Source of the DNA: JANQTF01 sp036835375
GTDB lineage: Bacteria > Bacteroidota > Bacteroidia > J057
Direction of reading: 5' to 3'
DNA length: 6,026 nucleotides
NCBI GenBank assembly: GCA_036835375.1
Contig: DAITMB010000202.1
Location: forward strand, 1-6,026
Shown: in pieces, positions 4,837-6,026 of the stretch
How positions within the stretch are numbered: the stretch's first letter is position 1
How the letters are laid out: every line of letters begins with the position of its first letter
Made by a program: the position numbers and the translations under genes
Notes under the pieces: generated by a model
What the model was told of the DNA's origin: nothing
Database searches by the model: none
What the model saw: the letters and a program-made list of their open reading frames with translations, nothing else

Positions 4837-6026
4837 ATGACATCGAAGGATGAAGAGCTCAAAAAAGAAGAGGAAGAAGAATCATTTTATTCCCGACATA
4901 TCTATTTATTTCCCTTCAAATGGGAAACGTCGGTGCTTCCCACCGGGCGGGTCCGCACCGTAGGTTCAACGATTGACCTGGACAAGGCAGAGCGTGCCCT
5001 TTTTGCCAGACAAATTCCCCCTTTGGGCAATGAAGTCAAGCCTCAGGAAGGCACTTGGTACAGGCCTCATTTCCAATTGGATCGGCTAAACCACTTCAAC
5101 GAGTACAACTATTTCTACGACTACGTCAACGAGATCATTTATGACCTCCACGACAACCTCAAGATGCACAAGGAACAGCTACAACTGCTCCGGCACTATG
5201 AGTACGAGGTTACCGCCGGGTTACAGTATGAGATTCGGGTGGAAATGGGCAAAGATAATGAAGACAAGGTGTACTTTCTTGAACTGGATGCAGTGAACCT
5301 GAACCTCTACGAGACTGGCGTGGGCGTGATGAGTCTGTTTATGACCAACCGAAAGCAAGAGCAATCGAATCCGGAGGACATCCTGCGGATCAACCAATTT
5401 GGCCGCCGGATTGCGCCACCTTTTTTGGGATTGGATCCTGATGGAATTGGTCAGGATTATGATTTTAAATTTGAAGAGCCGTCGGCCAAAGCTGGGCTGG
5501 CGACTACTCAAAAAGCCGAACTGGCCACGAGTGTTTCTCTTTTTATAAAAGATGGACAACCGCTTGCCGAAGAGAATTTTACCAAGTACACTAATGAGCA
5601 AAACATCCTCAAAGGCCCCTTTTTGCTGCCCTCCTTCCTGACGTACTTTTTTCCAGCACCCGGCAACCTGATCACCCAGGATGCGGACTGGGGCCCTCAT
5701 GGCCAAGTAGGCAAGCTTTTCCTTAAGCCCGTGCTCGACGATCGCATGTTTGTGGTGTGCTGGTATGGGGGAATGGCAGAGGTGACGGAGGCGAAAAAGA
5801 AAGCACATCAAGAGGCGATCAACAAAAACATTACAGCCCAATACCGGGGAAGCTTGGATCAATTTGAGCAAGGAGGTTACTTGAATCCAAATGCTTACGA
5901 AGGGAAATTTTGGTACAAGTTCCTCTTCGTGGATGGACAGGGTATGTCCACCTCCAACATGGACATGGCGAAAAAGCTCTTGGCAAAACATTCCTACGTC
6001 CGCTGGGCTCCTTACTCCTATTTTGG
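4837..6026 (+). CDS. Large uncharacterised protein, partial, paired with the DHH-like gene
   Basis: An open frame from ATG 4837 runs through the window end (397 residues visible, no stop). The start is the first ATG after the upstream stop, and the protein opens with a charged stretch (KKEEEEE, 9-15). No signal peptide or membrane segment is visible so far. Recognisable blocks are FYSRHIYLFPFKW (17-29), NEYNYFYDYV (88-97), a strand-rich ELDAVNLNLYETGVGVMSLF (149-168), EDILRINQFGRRIAPPFLG (180-198), a charged helix (316-329), and WYKFLFVDGQGMS (359-371) leading to KHSYVRWAPYSYF (384-396). These blocks look like a conserved family I have met as large hypothetical proteins in gut and environmental Bacteroidota and Firmicutes, but I cannot assign a name or function from memory. 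Such proteins may continue for a few hundred residues, and the deciding C-terminus is outside the window. Codon phase and composition are steady throughout, so this is a true gene. A long open frame on the opposite strand (5221-5991) is its shadow. Confidence 0.85.
   Translation, partial: MTSKDEELKKEEEEESFYSRHIYLFPFKWETSVLPTGRVRTVGSTIDLDKAERALFARQIPPLGNEVKPQEGTWYRPHFQLDRLNHFNEYNYFYDYVNEIIYDLHDNLKMHKEQLQLLRHYEYEVTAGLQYEIRVEMGKDNEDKVYFLELDAVNLNLYETGVGVMSLFMTNRKQEQSNPEDILRINQFGRRIAPPFLGLDPDGIGQDYDFKFEEPSAKAGLATTQKAELATSVSLFIKDGQPLAEENFTKYTNEQNILKGPFLLPSFLTYFFPAPGNLITQDADWGPHGQVGKLFLKPVLDDRMFVVCWYGGMAEVTEAKKKAHQEAINKNITAQYRGSLDQFEQGGYLNPNAYEGKFWYKFLFVDGQGMSTSNMDMAKKLLAKHSYVRWAPYSYF

Noticed and set aside
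5221..5991. Minus-strand open frame of 256 codons
   Set aside because: It is antisense to the large partial gene starting at 4837, whose translation has conserved-looking blocks and steady codon phase; the antisense product does not.

Overview
The window looks like a scaffold from a member of the Bacteroidota, possibly a Saprospirales- or Cytophagales-type environmental genome. The evidence is two type IX secretion (T9SS) type A C-terminal sorting domains, a SusD-like fragment, a GH10 xylanase with the layout usual for this phylum, a contractile-injection-system tube protein, and starts without clear Shine-Dalgarno sequences. A run of exactly 100 N (3475-3574) marks a scaffold join of unknown true size, so the two halves may not be as close as they appear.

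Left half. Bases 1-313 hold two gene fragments in different frames: the end of a SusD/TPR-like reading frame (3-98) and a T9SS sorting domain with no gene body (71-313). A hairpin follows at 343-368. Next is an intact secreted endo-1,4-beta-xylanase (406-2538) with signal peptide, beta-sandwich module, GH10 catalytic domain, small beta domain and T9SS tail, closed by a strong intrinsic terminator (2573-2610). Between it and the next gene lies a non-coding stretch that folds well on paper: a 15-position closing stem (2633-2647 with 2755-2769) around three further stems. It is a candidate structured RNA or dispersed repeat. A convergent gene (2836-3282, minus) encodes a phage-tail/eCIS inner-tube protein with no other injection-system gene in view.

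Right half. The sequence leaves the gap inside a cluster of palindromic repeats (3575-3783): two near-identical CCTCATCAGGG/CCCTGATGAGG hairpins spaced about 70 bp apart, plus a third hairpin of the same size but different sequence. Two plus-strand genes follow. The first (3991-4755) is an uncharacterised protein with an IDHHNE motif and other acidic motifs in the order expected of the DHH phosphoesterase superfamily. The second starts 81 bases after its stop and runs off the window (4837 to beyond 6026). It is a large soluble-looking protein rich in aromatic motifs, of a family I cannot name with certainty. This pair is the best candidate for an undescribed system. A DHH phosphodiesterase beside a large effector-like protein recalls the CorA/NrN pairs of some type III CRISPR loci, but that comparison is speculative because the second protein's C-terminus is missing.

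The GH10 gene is clearly functional in appearance. The SusD-like and T9SS fragments upstream suggest decay, rearrangement or misassembly of a polysaccharide-utilisation region.
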